From assembly GCF_037975245.1 (NCBI RefSeq), contig NC_092571.1, positions 4,267,501 through 4,331,500 on the forward strand: 64,000 nucleotides of DNA, in the 5' to 3' direction. Both the position numbers and the translations under genes were made by a program. The number at the start of each line of letters is the position of its first letter. The stretch's first letter is position 1. The stretch comes from Apostichopus japonicus. Lineage: Eukaryota > Echinodermata > Holothuroidea > Aspidochirotida > Stichopodidae. Under the pieces are notes generated by a model. That model did no database searches. It was not told the origin of the DNA and saw only the letters and a list, made by a program, of their open reading frames with translations. Of the stretch, positions 48,217-61,370 are shown piece after piece.

Positions 48217-48706
48217 CAAACAGACGGTATATGTGTTGAAAGAGAATCGGAGAGGCAGCCTCTTTGTAGAAAGCTATCTGTTTTAGGTTGACGTGATAAG
48301 TTCCAGCATCTCCTGGTTGGATATCTCGGATTCGGAACGAAAATTGGTCAAAGTACCCTGACGAGTTCTCGAAGTTTAGGGTTTCAACGTGGAAAAAATA
48401 ACGATCATAGATATGATCTTTATAATACCTGAACATATCAGAGTAGAGAAATGCAGCTCGAGGAACAGTACCATTGGTAGCCAGCTCGGTGAAGTTCAAA
48501 TCTATTCTCAGTTCATATATATGTATATAGGCTATATAAGAAAATAGAATATTTGGAAACGATAAGTCACAGCCTACAACCACGTAACAGTCTGTTGAAT
48601 TTGCTGTTAGTGCATCTTGACAGTGATAATCACAATCAATATCTTCGGAAAAAGACCAAGTGATTAGACAAAGGAACAAATAAGGTAAAACAGGTAAAAA
48701 TTCCAT
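48217..48706 (-). CDS. Secreted/receptor Ig-V-like first exon, intact
   Basis: 163 codons from ATG to a phase-1 donor (TTTG/GTAAGT). The exon joins a signal peptide (about residues 1-21, hydrophobic PVLPYLFLCLITWSFS) to a V-type Ig-like domain: Cys25, Cys29, Cys40 and Cys46 in a CDYHCQD...CYVVVGCDLSFPN stretch, N-glycosylation sites at Asn71, Asn78 and Asn114, and the V-set signature FRIRDIQPGDAGTYHV (about 124-139). The usual F-strand Cys after DAGTY is His138, so the canonical disulfide is absent and the extra N-terminal cysteines must pair otherwise. A 12-residue AT-rich insertion (residues 53-66) is missing from its relatives. Downstream exons are not identified in the window, so transmembrane or tail parts are unknown. 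Confidence 0.6.
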
Positions 48707-49697
48707 ATTGATGGATAACGATAATTTGACAATAATTCGCAGGAATTATGATGTATGTAGTACTTCAGTAAATGCAATACAGACTTAAAATTTGTCTGAA
48801 AAGCGTAGATCGTCGTTTATCAATCAAAACGGCAAGTCGTCCACAAGTACCGCACGTAAACGCACGCACACGCACACACCCGTACATGTACATGTTTTCA
48901 TTTGAATAGTGAATGTGCGGGTCCAAAATGAAAATGGTCAGGATGACAAGGAAGTGAAGTTTGTATGGTTACGTCACAATGAAATTCAATCTAAGTTGTA
49001 GTTTCCGGAGAAGGTAGTCTGCTGATGTCTGCAGTTATGTTACAACCTTTCACTGATTGAAGTATTGGATATATGGTAGATGATATAGCATTGATGATTT
49101 TATTTTATACATGCAGTTCAAACATTTTCATGTGTCTGTATTCTGTAAAGCGTTAAAAGTATACATTTGATTGTCAAGTAATTTTTACATCAATACAATC
49201 GAACCCAACCGGATTCAAAACGGATGGAGTTCTTATATCTATCAATCAAACCATGTCTTTGGGCTAAATGAAGATCTCTATAATTGAAGCCCGTTTATAT
49301 TCCAAAAACTTTACCAAATCTGCCGATTATTACTGAAACTGAGGCTGCAGCTTTATAGAATTTGGACGTAATCTTTAATAGGTTATTAAGAATATTTCAT
49401 GTGATTTTCCAATATGTTTGGCATGTTCTCAATGACCTAAAAAACGACCACTTGGATGTTTATGTTTTTAATAATTCAATATTCCAGCCAACTGACCCAA
49501 CAACGATTTGGAGTGCATCCCGTGCTAGAGATGTGGAGGATGGGAAACTACTCCTGTCGCGAATAATTAATAGAATACATCGAGTTTGATTCAAAGTGAA
49601 GATGTATTAGTTCAAGTCCTTGGCATTTTTATTTCTTATTGTCCTCAAATGGCCTAGTTCCATGTAAGCTATGGCATTCATAGGGCATATAACTTAC

Positions 49698-50148
49698 CAA
49701 CTATACGGTATGTGTGGTGTAAGAGAATCGGACCGTTATTTCCGTCGTAATAGTCTATCTCTCTTAGATTGACGTGGTAACTCCCAGCATCTCCTGGTCG
49801 TATATCTTGGATTCGGAACGAAAAGTTGTAAAACACCCCCGATGAATTCCTGAACAGGTGTTCAACTTGGAATATATAACGATCGTAAGTATGATCCTAT
49901 TACCACCGGAACGTACCAGAGTGAAGAATGGGAGTTCGATGATCAGCATCATCGGTAGCCAGCTCGGTGAAGTTCAAATCTAATCTACAAATATTTGGAA
50001 ACGATAAGTCACAACTTACAACCACATAGCAGTCAATAGAATTTACTGTAGGTCCATCTTGACAGTGATAATCACACTCAATAGCCTCAGAAAGTGACAA
50101 CGTGATAAGAAAAATGAAAGAATAAGGTAAAGCAGACGAAAATCCCAC
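49698..50148 (-). pseudogene. Ig-V-like first exon, copy B, two in-frame stops
   Basis: Counterpart of 899-1349 in the B duplication. It has the same signal peptide, Cys-rich block and TAA-TAG pair after the FRW residues. It differs by a few substitutions (IECDYH, HSGTFRW). The donor GTTG/GTAAGT is kept. It lies about 1 kb upstream (minus-strand sense) of the intact relative, and both are followed by a shared TTTATCAATCAAAAC motif, so the exons form a tandem family. Confidence 0.75.
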
Positions 50149-50762
50149 ATCGATAGATTACGGTAAAATTACTATTATTAACCGTAAGTCGATGTATGTA
50201 GTAACCGCAGTTAATGCAACACTGTTCGCAAAACGTCTGCAAGGCGATTAGCGTTTTTTATCAATCAAAACAGAGTATTGCTTGCATACCTGCCTGCAAA
50301 TTCTTACACTTGTGTGGGTTTTCATTTGAATAAATAATAAAACTGATCAGGATAATAATGAAATTATATATTTGGCTGTGACAGGTCACCAGTGATGACT
50401 GCCAAAAAGGTACATGAAAACATCTCTTTAGATAATTTATCAAATAGGATATGGTATTTTATGACGTGTATGATGAATACTCATGTCTGCCATAACGATC
50501 GGGGCATTTAAGATTTTCAACTTTAGTTTTCGTACTGATTAAGCTATTTTTTCTGTGGTGATATAACAAAATTGACATCGCTTCGAATTTTTGGCATTTT
50601 ATTTTAACATCCAATTCACGCATAAGTCTACCGCTTATTAATAAAAATAAAGACTGTAAAAATCAAACTAAGATACCTTCATAGTTTCCCAATATCCTTT
50701 TGTTGGACCACAGCACCCGTCAGGCGTTCTAGGCATCCATTTGTAGCCATATTGAAACATTT

Positions 50763-50979
50763 AAGTGACGATATTTCATGTGTTTTATCGATTTGTTTGT
50801 TCTCCAAGTTATAAAATCGTGATGATCGAGGTATATGATACTAAAATTCGACCATGTTGTTTGTCCCTTCACACTTTAAAAACAGGAATATATCTCTCCC
50901 TCCCATTTCCCCTCCCGAACACCCCTCCCATTTTAAACCCCTGTTATGGCAATGTGATAATGAAGTCATCCGAAATATA
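50763..50979 (+). repeat. Left arm of inverted repeat (copy B)
   Basis: Pairs with the reverse-complement arm at about 53868-54070, as in copy A. Confidence 0.85.
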
Positions 50980-51198
50980 ACATTGTGAACGTTGGCAATA
51001 GGATTTTCAACATATTGATTGTAAAGTGGTATAAAGTGGATCGTGTCTTGCCTTATAGGATTTCATATTTAAGGTTCCCGTAGACTGCTATACCAGATGA
51101 AACAGTGAACCCGTATCAAATGATACGTGTGTTTGAATTTTGTTAGTCTCTTTGATCAGTAAAAAACATGCGTCAATAAAGCCTCTGAATATTGTTCA

Positions 51199-51690
51199 CA
51201 TACTGATTTCGATTGAAACTTGGGTGTATTGAAGACCTCTCTCTGATGTCATTTTTAAAGGACTTTAGATCTGTTTGAAGAGAAGAAGCATTTAAGACTA
51301 TGTAAAACCATGTTAACGAACGTCAGTGTCATGTACTCTGCCAGGTCATTTACATATGAGTGTACTATTAACTTGAATATGAGAGATAGAGAGAAAAACA
51401 GACAACATTGATCATTTATAAACAGAGGGGAAAGTAAACACTACTTAGTGTGAAGTGTCTATTGTTACCCGGGAAAGTGAAAGTATAAAGTGATTCTCTG
51501 TCATATTCGTTAATCGAAACCACCTATTCATGAGAGTTTATATAAAGCTGGTTTGAACAATGTTTCTATTTATACGCAACTGGCATTGTGTGGGTATTTC
51601 TATTCTTTTATAAATTAATACTTGTATGATTGCAATTGTATTACAACGCTTAATCGTTCGGAGAAGTTTTTTAATTAAACCTTATTGCAA
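51199..51690. other. B-only segment, no gene
   Basis: Absent from copy A at about 3393-3400. No repeat termini are visible, so it could be a deletion in A or an insertion in B. Confidence 0.5.
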
Positions 51691-51957
51691 TATCAATTCC
51701 GATGCTGTCATAGAAAACAAGGAAATGAATATTAAGCACCATAGTACAGACGATCAAGTGAAGACCATGCATGTATAAATTATACATCAGACGAACGATT
51801 CACATAGTCATACATATTGTAGGCCACACACTTTGACTCTATAATTATACTTTTATAGGCCTACAAGTATGCTTAATAATTGTAAATGATGTAAAAAGAA
51901 TTGAGTTTTGTAAGCTTTGACGGAAATGAAAGGAAATTTGTCCTACACGGTATTTAA

Positions 51958-52179
51958 ATGAAAAAAGGAGGAGTTTTTCGTCTATCCATTCTTGCATATC
52001 TTCCTATAGTAACTTTTAATAAACCTGTCCTAAAACTACGTTTGATACATATTAAACGATTATTGAATTTATTCAGTAAAACCCTGTTAGGTCACATTAA
52101 TTACAAGAGACAACGTGTAATAATGACAACTGAAGCTGTGTACGAAAAAATAAAAACCAATAGTCACCTGAATTTATAA
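51958..52179 (+). other. Small ORF, copy B counterpart of 3669-3887
   Basis: A 73-codon frame, differing from copy A by an added Ile codon and one Ala-to-Thr change. Function unknown, coding status doubtful. Confidence 0.15.
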
Positions 52180-53069
52180 TCATTTAATCGACTATAAATA
52201 ATGGAAAACTCTGCTGAACGACATTATTCAACTGTTTAATGATATTTAATGGAAACCAGCACTTCAAAATTAAGTATATAACATGACAAGATAATCACAG
52301 AAGGGAAAATGATAGCATTTATTATAATTACACCTTTAAAAACAGATTCAAATGGTAGAATAATACACTTGACGATAACAGGTGTTTTTGTTTTTGTTAA
52401 TTGTGGCTGTATTTTCCTATATTATAGTTAAGGGTTTGTAAATGTTTTCATGGTTCTGGAAATATCATTTTTAATATTTCAGTAGGCTCTATAGATAATC
52501 GTTTGGTGTTTCAAATTTTTTTTTTATATAGTCATATTTTGCTTTAAGGGACGTTTCTTGGTTTCGTCTGGCTAGCCATTAGCTTAAAAGAGACTTGAAA
52601 TGATTGATCTTTCCTTAGGATAGAATGTACTCTGAGTATACTTAACGATACCAGATGTGCTATTACTTCTCCTCTCGTTCCTATTGGTGTTTGGGATAAT
52701 GTGATGTCGTGTTTTAGAGGTACTTCTTACACGGTTACAGTTGTCTCAAGCAAGTCTAAACAAAATTGTTTTTAGCTTTAGTTAGTCATAATTAGATATT
52801 TGGGTTTCATTTCATCACATTGCTTTGAACGATTCTGGATGTAACGTTGCGGTATTTGTGTTTCAAAATTCTAATTCATGTAGTGTATAAGCGGTCTGGA
52901 TATATTGCTTGGTATTTTTCAATTTTCAATTTTTAAATTAGATAATCTAATTTGAATACTTCATTTTAACACCCTTTTTGCACAATTCTTGATTTACTGC
53001 ATTGTGCAAAAGTCTAATTAACTTTTCCAGTCACGGACTACTTTTTTTCAGATGATCATTTTGCAATTG

Positions 53070-53357
53070 GCATGTTAATTTACAGATATGCTGTGTAACG
53101 CAGGATCACCTATCAGCAACTTTCCAAAGGATGACTCGAGTTCCATCATTAATGCACATCTTATATCAGTAGTGGCGCTCACCTGGTACTTACTGGTGTT
53201 CTAATTTGGACTCTCCATACCAACCGTACCCTTACCTCTGGGTTCTTATCTCATCGATCACTTCTCGGGACCCGCATGAAACTACCCTCGAGACACTCGT
53301 TTGGTACTTTCAAAACTTCTCATTTTATGGAATTTATAATTAACAAAAGCATTTCAT
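53070..53357. other. ~290-bp indel between copies A and B
   Basis: Present in B only, bounded by ATTGG on both sides. It is either an insertion with a 5-bp duplication or sequence lost from A by recombination between the short repeats. No recognisable element structure. Confidence 0.5.
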
Positions 53358-53867
53358 TGGATAGGTGTTCAGGTTACTCGGCGCAAGTCTCATCTGATAT
53401 CCGCCAAATAGCACTTATTTGAAACATCTAAGAACACTCCGCTTTTCGCTTAACGAAAACATCCATAGTTTTTCCTGGAATAGTTACGGCGTTAAAGTAA
53501 AGTAAACGTACGGTGCTTGGCATTCTTAATTTCAAATTCTGTGCGGGGATCTTCAGGATATAAGCCAGACTACAACACCGTGATCGATTAATACACAAAT
53601 AACAAGCATTCTGCTTGCTTTTGTTTTGTTACATATGATTTCATTGATCTGAAATTCACAGGTCATATTTCATAATTTTTACCAGGAATGCAACAATTTC
53701 AAGTAAGCACGTTTTTTTCTCAAAGTTCTACGCACTGTGTTTCGTCCATTGCAAGATAGTAAAAGAGACTAATAAATATAATGACTGAACTTGCTTCGTA
53801 ATGAGTTATTTGACATTTAGGAAACCTCGACTTTAAGCCAGGTAATATAATTTACACAGAATTGTTT

Positions 53868-54070
53868 CGGATGACTTCATTATCACATTGCCATAACAGG
53901 GGTTTAAAATGGGAGGGGACTTCGGGAGGGGAAATGGGAGGGAGAGATATATTTCTGTTTTTAAAGTAAGAATGGACAAACAACATGGTCGAATTTTAGT
54001 ATCATATACCTCGATCATCACGATTTAGTAACTTGGAGAACAAACAAATCGATAAAACACATAAAACGTT
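53868..54070 (-). repeat. Right arm of inverted repeat (copy B)
   Basis: Reverse complement of 50763-50979, with the variants ACTTC and GTAAGAATGG that it shares with copy C but not with copy A. Confidence 0.8.
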
Positions 54071-54566
54071 TATCACTCGCAATGCAACATATTGTAAGTG
54101 ATCTCCAGACTTGTTCCGTTAGAGGGTATTGTATCCGGCAAAATGTTTGGTCAATGAGTCACTCGACTGAATCTGTCATAGAACTTGGTTTGTTGTGTGG
54201 GTTGGTCTCTGTCACCAAGACGACGCTCAATGAAGCTGAACAAGGTGGTTGTATGTTTTAGCCCATTTATTCACACGCGTGGTTTGAGCAAGACCACGCG
54301 TGTGAATAAATGGGCTAAAACATACAACCACCTTGTTCAGCTTCGTTCAGCTTCGAAAAAATCGTTGGGTATCGACAACCGGAAGTCCTGCATATCCTCC
54401 GTTGTCCGGTATCTGGCCGTCGCTTCTTATTCACCTATTCCTGTCGTCTATAAGCCTACCAATTCCTGTCGTATAAAAGCTCACCATCGTATTCCAGTGA
54501 CAGAAATAGTGTACCACGTGCCTGATTCACGTAGCACCAATGTACTCGTCGTCAGCCTGCTGACTC

Positions 54567-55286
54567 ATGGAAGACCTGAAGACTGCCAGGACTTCTGCAA
54601 AGAGGGCTGTTACGACGCAGATTAATCGTGTCAGGCAGTATATCGCGGAAGGTAACGTGGACATTAACATTCATGTAATTTTATTGAAAGATCTTTTCAA
54701 AGTGTTTACGTTGGCCCACGACAAGTACCACGAGACGCTTACTGATGAGGAGGATGTTGACGAGAGCGACGACTATTTCTGTGACAAGCAGAAAGATTAC
54801 ATTTCCGCTTTAAATCTAGTTAAAGATGCATTGAATTCTTCTGAAGTAAAACGTGAGGATCAATCCCTTAAGGATAATCCAAATGCAGATTTATCTCGTA
54901 AAGAATTTCTACATTTATTGAATTTACCTAAGGTAGAGCTGCAAATATTTCATGGCAACCCATTACATTATCATCATTTCATCAGGGCTTTCGAGGCCAA
55001 TGTTGATAAGGTATGTGACGACAACGATTTAAAGTTGTCTAGGTTAATGCAGTATACATCGGGCTCTGCTAAAGAGGCCATTAGGAGTTGCCAGTTAGTT
55101 GGAGGTAGTAGCGGTTATGCTAAAACTAGGTCCATATTAGAAAACCGGTTTGGGAACTCGCACCTAGTCACTGAGCGTTTAATACGCGAGTTAAGGTTTG
55201 GTAAACAAGAGATCCCCGGTAACGATTTTTTCACTGTCACCAAGACGACGCTCAGTGAAGCTGAACAAGGTGGTTGTATGTTTTAG
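54567..55286 (+). CDS. BEL/Pao Gag fragment (DUF1759-type)
   Basis: A 239-aa frame with N-terminal basic/helical MEDLKTARTSAKRAVTTQIN, an acidic linker (TDEEDVDESDD), the core LPKVELQIFHGNPLHYHHF, FEANVDKVC, SGSAKEAIRSCQLVGG and RSILENRFGNSHLVTERLI. This order matches the DUF1759 part of BEL/Pao Gag. The last ~17 codons run into the 3' LTR (from 55235), so the natural C-terminus, including any zinc knuckles, and all of pol are deleted. It cannot support replication alone, but the frame is open. Confidence 0.8.
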   Translation: MEDLKTARTSAKRAVTTQINRVRQYIAEGNVDINIHVILLKDLFKVFTLAHDKYHETLTDEEDVDESDDYFCDKQKDYISALNLVKDALNSSEVKREDQSLKDNPNADLSRKEFLHLLNLPKVELQIFHGNPLHYHHFIRAFEANVDKVCDDNDLKLSRLMQYTSGSAKEAIRSCQLVGGSSGYAKTRSILENRFGNSHLVTERLIRELRFGKQEIPGNDFFTVTKTTLSEAEQGGCMF

Positions 55287-56144
55287 CCCATTTATTCACA
55301 CGCGTGGTTTGAACAAGACCACGGTGAAAACTAGAAAGTAAAGATATCAATACATCAATATACAAACATTGGTGAAATAAACACATGAATTGAACAAATC
55401 AATAATAACATAATAATGCATTATATTTCTTCTTATAAAACAATGCACAAAAAGGAAGAAGTATAACAAATAACATTTGGTAACATGAAACAAGACATAG
55501 AGAAAGATTGGCGACAATTACATTCTTGATAATTAACTTACAATCGTTACCGGGCAAAACCAACAGCACGACAAACTGCGGTGTACAGGGGTTTACAGGG
55601 ATTAACGGCGGCTTTCTGGGGTTAATGGCGGCTTTCTGGGATTAACGGCGGCTTTCTGGAGAATGTACAGAACACCAACAAAGTAATAACCTCTGGCGAT
55701 ATATTCTACTCCAGATACTCTTACAAATAAGCGAACAACAAATACACAGTAAAAAGGCAATAATAAATAACAGGCACGAGCATGCAGCAACATCAAATTA
55801 AAGGCAAATATCTATAATGCGATATTAAAAGAGATATACAATTACAATATTAAGCCCCTTAATAGTTATATAAAACAATTAGAATACTTACATACTAAGG
55901 AACAGTGCTACAGGAACACATGCGACGCCTCTCTGAGCCAGGAGAGGAATGAAGCATGTGCACTTCAAAATACGCAAGTATACATCGATTACGTAATTGT
56001 GCATCGATTACATAAGCATGCAAATCGAGGTGGATATGAAAGGCAACTAGTAAATGGGCAGTATTGACCTCTGCCCGACCTCGACCAAGCGGAAATTTCC
56101 ATTTGGTCACGCTAAGCAAATAGCACACATCGGCAACGATGACA
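55235..56144 (+). repeat. 3' LTR of the BEL/Pao remnant
   Basis: Starts TGTCACCAAGACGACGCTC, like the element's 5' end, and ends GATGACA. It contains tandem GGATTAACGGCGGCTTTCTG-like units (about 55590-55660). Confidence 0.8.
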
Positions 56145-56149
56145 GTCTC

Positions 56150-57360
56150 TTTTGATCAACAGTCCTTCGATATGGTGGATTACGACTTTTTAATGAAAGT
56201 TCTCAGAAAGTTTGGACTTAACCCAAATGTTTGCATTGGATTTCTAGTTTATACACCAAAAGTTTGAGTTCTGTTTCTGTGGAGAAGGGGAACGTCAAGG
56301 ATGCCCTTTATCTCCACTGCTTTGTTTTATTTAGAGAGGCAATGTCATATGATTCATGAAGATGTTCGTTTCGTTCCTTTGGTGTTGCCGGGTGGTAAGA
56401 GTGTCCAATAAGTTCAATACGCAGATGATATTACATGTATATCAAGTCGGCCCTCTTGCAAAGCCCTGTCTGAGAACCTGGTGGTGATTCAGAAAGTTAC
56501 TTGGGCAAAGTTAAATCCTCTGAGGACAAACGGTCTTCGTCTTGATAGCTGGCGATTCAAGACTCTGTCTTTCAGTGCGTCATGGTCGGATCATGATATC
56601 CAAATCAATGTTATATGGTTTGGCTGTGACGCACCTGGTAATGTCACGTGGAAAGGGATGGCAAGCTTGTTTGAGCGCAGACTTGATAGCTTTTTTGAGC
56701 GCTGGTTGTCTCTTCTTGGAATGGTGATGGTCGTAAACCGTTTCGCGGCACCTGTTTCGTGGTACCCGAGCACGGCTTATGCCATCCATCGCAACGTATT
56801 AACTTGACTTGAGAGGGTAATGTTTTACTTCATTTGGTCTGGTAAAACAGAACTTGTTAAACGAATGATTTTATATAAGATTTTCGTCACTGGGGATTCG
56901 GGTGTTGTTTATTTGCCCAGCAAACAGCAAACTATCTAATGAGGCTACTGTTCTTAGCAGTAGAAAATGAAAATTTGCCATATTTTTATTTTTTTGCAGC
57001 TTTTGGGGTGGCTTACATGTGCGTCGTTTGGTTCCAAATATGTTACAGAACTCGGAACCACAACGTAGTACTCCATATAATGTTATTGTTAGCATTATTG
57101 AAACATTGCGTTACCAGAGTCTTCTGTGGATTTGTCTCGGCCTTCTAATATTCAGGAGATCATATTAGTAAAAGCTGTTTGACCGAGCTGTCCGCACAGA
57201 ATCGTTATCTGTACATTATAGATTACATAATACAAGGCTTTTTCGGACATGATTACTGGTGACCGATCATTGTCAGTAGGGCAGAGTTTTGTGTTTTACT
57301 GGGTTGATCCGTTGCTGATAGTTTACTTACTCTGTGTAGGGTTTGGTTTTGGATTCCGCT
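56150..57360 (+). mobile_element. Decayed Tx1-like LINE pol, copy B
   Basis: Continuation of the LINE fragment interrupted by the BEL element (its upstream piece is about 54050-54204). It carries the same motifs and frameshifts as 5648-6860: QQSFDMVDYDFL, RQGCPLSPLL, QYADDIT and IWSGKTELVKRM. Confidence 0.8.
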
Positions 57361-57804
57361 TAGCGCATTACTTAAAAGCACCTGCAACAACATAGCAAAA
57401 TGTTGACTTGTTTGTATCCGGGCCGTCAAATCAACGATATAACCGACGATGTCTGGTTAAAGAAAATAAAATACATAACAATTGTTGCATTTAGAAATAA
57501 ATGGCAAACCGAGAGTTGAAAAGTTTAATAACATACGTGAATTTGTTTGTTGTTATGATTTTTAATGATGTATGTTGGAGAAACGGATACGCTGCACAAA
57601 CGATGACCACGTAAAAGAGCTAGCTTTGAAATGATGGCTTTCTACCTGGAATGTGTTGAAAAGAACCTCTTCAAAGAAAAATCCCTGTTTGTCCGATACA
57701 ATTGTCAATCACTTAATTGATCATAAAAAGAAGATAAAAATATAGTGTGCTTTGTTTCAATATTTAACATTGTTTGACCTTTTAGTAATAAGAAACAATC
57801 AATG

Positions 57805-59561
57805 AATGAAGTAATTTCCTCATCGAATCAAAACAAATTATTCAACTTGTTTGCCTGTATGAAGGATAAACAGAGAAATTAGAAAGATAGAAAGAAATTA
57901 CACTTCCGGATTTTACTTTCAAAATTCAAAGCATAACAAGCTTCAAGACGTTGGAATTAAATTTACTGACAAATGGCATTAACAAAGATTCTTTAAGTAA
58001 AAGTATAGTGGATTGACTTGTGTTTAAATGCTTTTAGAAGTTATGACAAATGAATCCGTCTAATCGATACACTACACTTTGAAAACTTTCTTTGGATTTT
58101 GTTGGACCTTATAGTGTTCAATAAGAATATTAATGTGGTGATTGTATTCATTGATCGGTTAGCATTAAACTTAATTTCGTGAAAAAAATTATTAGTTATA
58201 GGAAAAATGGCTAGCAATAATTTTTTTTTTGCGAAAATTTGATGAAAAACACAACATTTCTTACTATAATATGGTAAAATTTGCCTACTTCCTCTAAACG
58301 CATTAAAAAATGAAAAATCAGCGTCCGAATGAGTGTTTTGAGTGAAAATGAGATACAAAATCTTATTTCTTTTAAATAGTACTCGCGTTTTTAATAAAAT
58401 GAATTATTATTACACCAAATCACGTTCCTGACTTTCCCTTCGATTGGAAAGGTAGCTAAATGGGGTTATTTCTCTTTGAGAACATCAAAATCATGGCTCT
58501 CTCTGTCTAAATCACTTCAAAATGATATTAAACAAAATATGCCTTGTTAGGATAAATAAAATTAAACCCTGTCTCTTCTTTTCTGATGATCCTATGTAAG
58601 CTAGATCAACGAAATAGTAGACTAAAACTTTGATCATCATCCAGGCAAGATAAGAGCGTGTTGCATAGTTACATAATGATAAGGTTACGTGAGATGTAGT
58701 GTCCTAACACTGCATTGCTAAAGACATCGTTAGATGTGCTGCAGTGATAGTGCTTGAGATGACAGTGCCATGGATTCAGTTGTAAGTATTTTGGATTATA
58801 AACGTCCTACACAAACACTGACATAAAACAAAACATAATGTACAGCTTCTTTTAGTAAATAGTTGTGACAAAAGCACCAAACAGTTTCTTCTCTCGTCCA
58901 TCTCACAACAAACCCATGAGATCATTACGTCTTGCCTCATCCCCCCCCCCCCCTCACAGGAACTGTTAGTTGAGAATTATGAGAATTACCATCAAGCTTA
59001 AGTATTCTAAAAGCTTGTCAAGGGTATCTTCTATACAGGCTCATATTGTAAATCCAGCTCTGAATCCTGGGATGCAGCCTTTCATTACAATTTTGTGGTT
59101 AGCAATGACACCATACTGAAAAAAAAATAGTTCTCCAGATTATGCAATTTGTAACATTGGAATACCAACAATTTGCTTAGATTTTGTTCCCCTAAAATTT
59201 CACAGTATTTAATATTATTACGGAGGGGGGGAGGGGGGGGGGAGGTATATCGTTAGATGGTATATCGTAGAGAGGAAGGGTCTATAGGGACTGGTGGGGT
59301 TGCCCCTGTGAGAAATTTTGGTATATTGGAAAGCGAAATTGTCTCAATATTTCGCAACTTTTGATACAATCTAGAATAATTTTCGACTATTTATACTTTG
59401 CACAGCACATTAATATTTTAAATTTAGGAACTGTACTACAAGATTTTGTAAAAGGTCATCTCTGTCTGTCATAAGCTGAATGATCAACCCCGACCCCCCC
59501 CCCCCCGCCATCACCCCCTCGCCATTGGAAACAACTCTGTTACTGGACAACATTCATTAAT
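57805..59561. other. Ancestral segment lost from copy A; no gene
   Basis: The first ~190 bp match copy C (31285-31460). The rest has poly-C/poly-G runs (about 58938, 59222-59242, 59495) and short frames only. Confidence 0.5.
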
Positions 59562-59562
59562 C

Positions 59563-59631
59563 TCGGAGTGACTCGAACCGGGGACCTTGTGATATGAAGG
59601 CACCGGCGTTAACCACTGAGCTAAACTCCTG
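59563..59631 (-). mobile_element. tRNA-derived SINE-like head
   Basis: The minus strand reads GGAGTTTAGCTCAGTGGTTA (A-box-like) and, downstream, CCGGTTCGAGTC (B box), with a 5-bp GGAGT/ACTCC acceptor-like pairing. The T stem does not pair, so a SINE or tRNA pseudogene is more likely than a functional tRNA. A body continuing GTTGTCCAGTAACAGAGTTG follows at lower coordinates. Confidence 0.55.
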
Positions 59632-60492
59632 ATAATAATGGATGCAAATGAGCCTCACTACGTACCTCAAGTGAGAGGATATTAATGTCCATGTGCTCAA
59701 TGTCTTTTCGTCGATATAGTCATCAATTGAATGCACGATACGTGTTATTGGTAGCCTATTTAAACGATCATATGTAGTATCTGTTCCCTTTCGAGGAGAA
59801 TGGTGATACACACCTGACGATGATCACACAGTCACAGTCTCTATGCAATATGACTGGGGTTGAGAGCGGATCAGACGTTCGGTAGTTTGTTTCTCGTGCC
59901 CATGTAGGTTCTTTCCTGGGTGTCTTTTCTTAAAAAGTATCCCCGGCATAGGCGTACGGGACCATTTCAGTTTTGGGGGGCAGAACTTTTTGTGTCCGAA
60001 AGTTCCCATGACACTATCTAAGCGGAGCGCCACCATCGGTTGGCGCGTAGCGTACAAGAAAATTATTGGCAAACAATGCCTCTCAGATTGCCGGAAACGG
60101 CACTTCTGAGGCCTTGCAAGTTGCATCTAAACATTCTTTTTTTTATAATCTCACGTTTTAGAAATTTACCCTTCCCCAAAAATTTGGTAAATTAGAAGAA
60201 GAAAAACAGGTAACATCACTTTGAAGGGGAAAAATGGGACAGTATCTTTTTTAAGCTCCTATTTAGTTACCTTATACTGGAGGTAGCAGTACTCAGCTAC
60301 CTCCAGGAAAACATACATTGTTCAACGACAGGTAGGCGCGATAATGTCGCTGTGTCGGATGAGACTGCAATTTGTCTCACAAAAAAGTATAAAATATAAC
60401 AAAGAATATGATAAACCTGCACTCCCCCCCCCCCACCATCCATGAAAAAGAAAATGTTTCTTATAAACACTCATGTTGGGGATGTCCAGGTC

Positions 60493-61140
60493 AAGGGCGG
60501 CGGAAGCACTTTTAATCTGGGGGGGGGGCACCGACATCAAAGGGCACTTTGCAGAAATTCGATTGGACTGATGCAGCCTTATATTAAGTACCCTTTATAA
60601 CTCTTATTGCATTATCATATTTGTGTACACACATCACTCCATCAACGCCCCCCCCCCCCTCCTAAAGGAAAATATGCATACTAGCACTGCAATATCCAAT
60701 GCGCAAATTGGGAAACCAAGAACAAGTTTTCTTTTGAGACAAAATGAGGTGAAATCATGCTAGTTGCTAATGTAGGAATCTTCCGAATAAGAGTTTTCTT
60801 TCTTGTTAATATCTTAACAAATTTTCTCCATTCGAAATAGCTTTGAGTTTGCCCCACAGAAATTCATTAAAAGTCACGGGCTTAGCCAGGATTTGCAAAG
60901 TTGTATGCACGACTATCTGAGCGGAGCGCCACCATCGGTTGGCGCGGAGCGTACTAGAAAATTTTTGGTTTTACAAACCCCTCAGATGGCCGGAAACGGC
61001 CCTTCCCGAGTGTTCATTCTGGTTCCCTGGCCTCTTGCTAACTTGAGGCACCTCAATTTTTATGTAGAAAAAAGGCACATTTTTAACCTGAGGCAAAGTG
61101 GGGGGCACGTGCCCCTGTGCCCCCGGTTCCGCCACCCTTT
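60493..61140. mobile_element. GC-ended inverted-repeat element, copy B
   Basis: The left end AAGGGCGGCGGAAGCAC and the reverse-complemented right end AAAGGGTGGCGGAACCGG form an imperfect terminal inverted repeat, each followed inward by a G-run and GCAC. No coding frame is recognised. Target duplication unclear. Confidence 0.5.
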
Positions 61141-61319
61141 GTCCAGATAAACAATTGACTAGTTAGAAAAACATTGATCGTGCAAAAAGCGTGGTAGCCC
61201 AGATGAACTGCGCTTACAGTGTTGTTACACGGAAATATTCGGGCATCATGATGCTAAATAAAGAAAATCATAGAATTGTCGGGCAAAAATTAGAAAAAGA
61301 TTCGGACAAGCTACTGCAT

Positions 61320-61320
<1 letters not shown>

Positions 61321-61370
<50 letters not shown>

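Larger units (their letters stand above)
54210..56144 (+). mobile_element. BEL/Pao LTR retroelement remnant, copy B
   Basis: A 1,935-bp insertion beginning TG and ending CA, flanked by the 5-bp duplication GTCTC (54205-54209, 56145-56149). Copy A has the empty site. Order: LTR head (54210-54287), its inverted copy (about 54292-54350), a 12-nt piece of inverted gag end, then forward leader, gag (54567-55286) and a complete-looking 3' LTR (55235-56144, about 910 bp). The 5' LTR is cut to its first ~80 bp, and protease, RT and integrase are missing. It interrupts the Tx1-like LINE remnant. Confidence 0.88.

Noticed and set aside
54185-54625. 146-codon frame across the BEL palindrome
   Set aside because: It spans the LTR head, its inverse and the leader in a different frame from gag; no motif.
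59563-59631. Functional tRNA gene
   Set aside because: A and B boxes are present but the T and anticodon stems do not pair; SINE head preferred.
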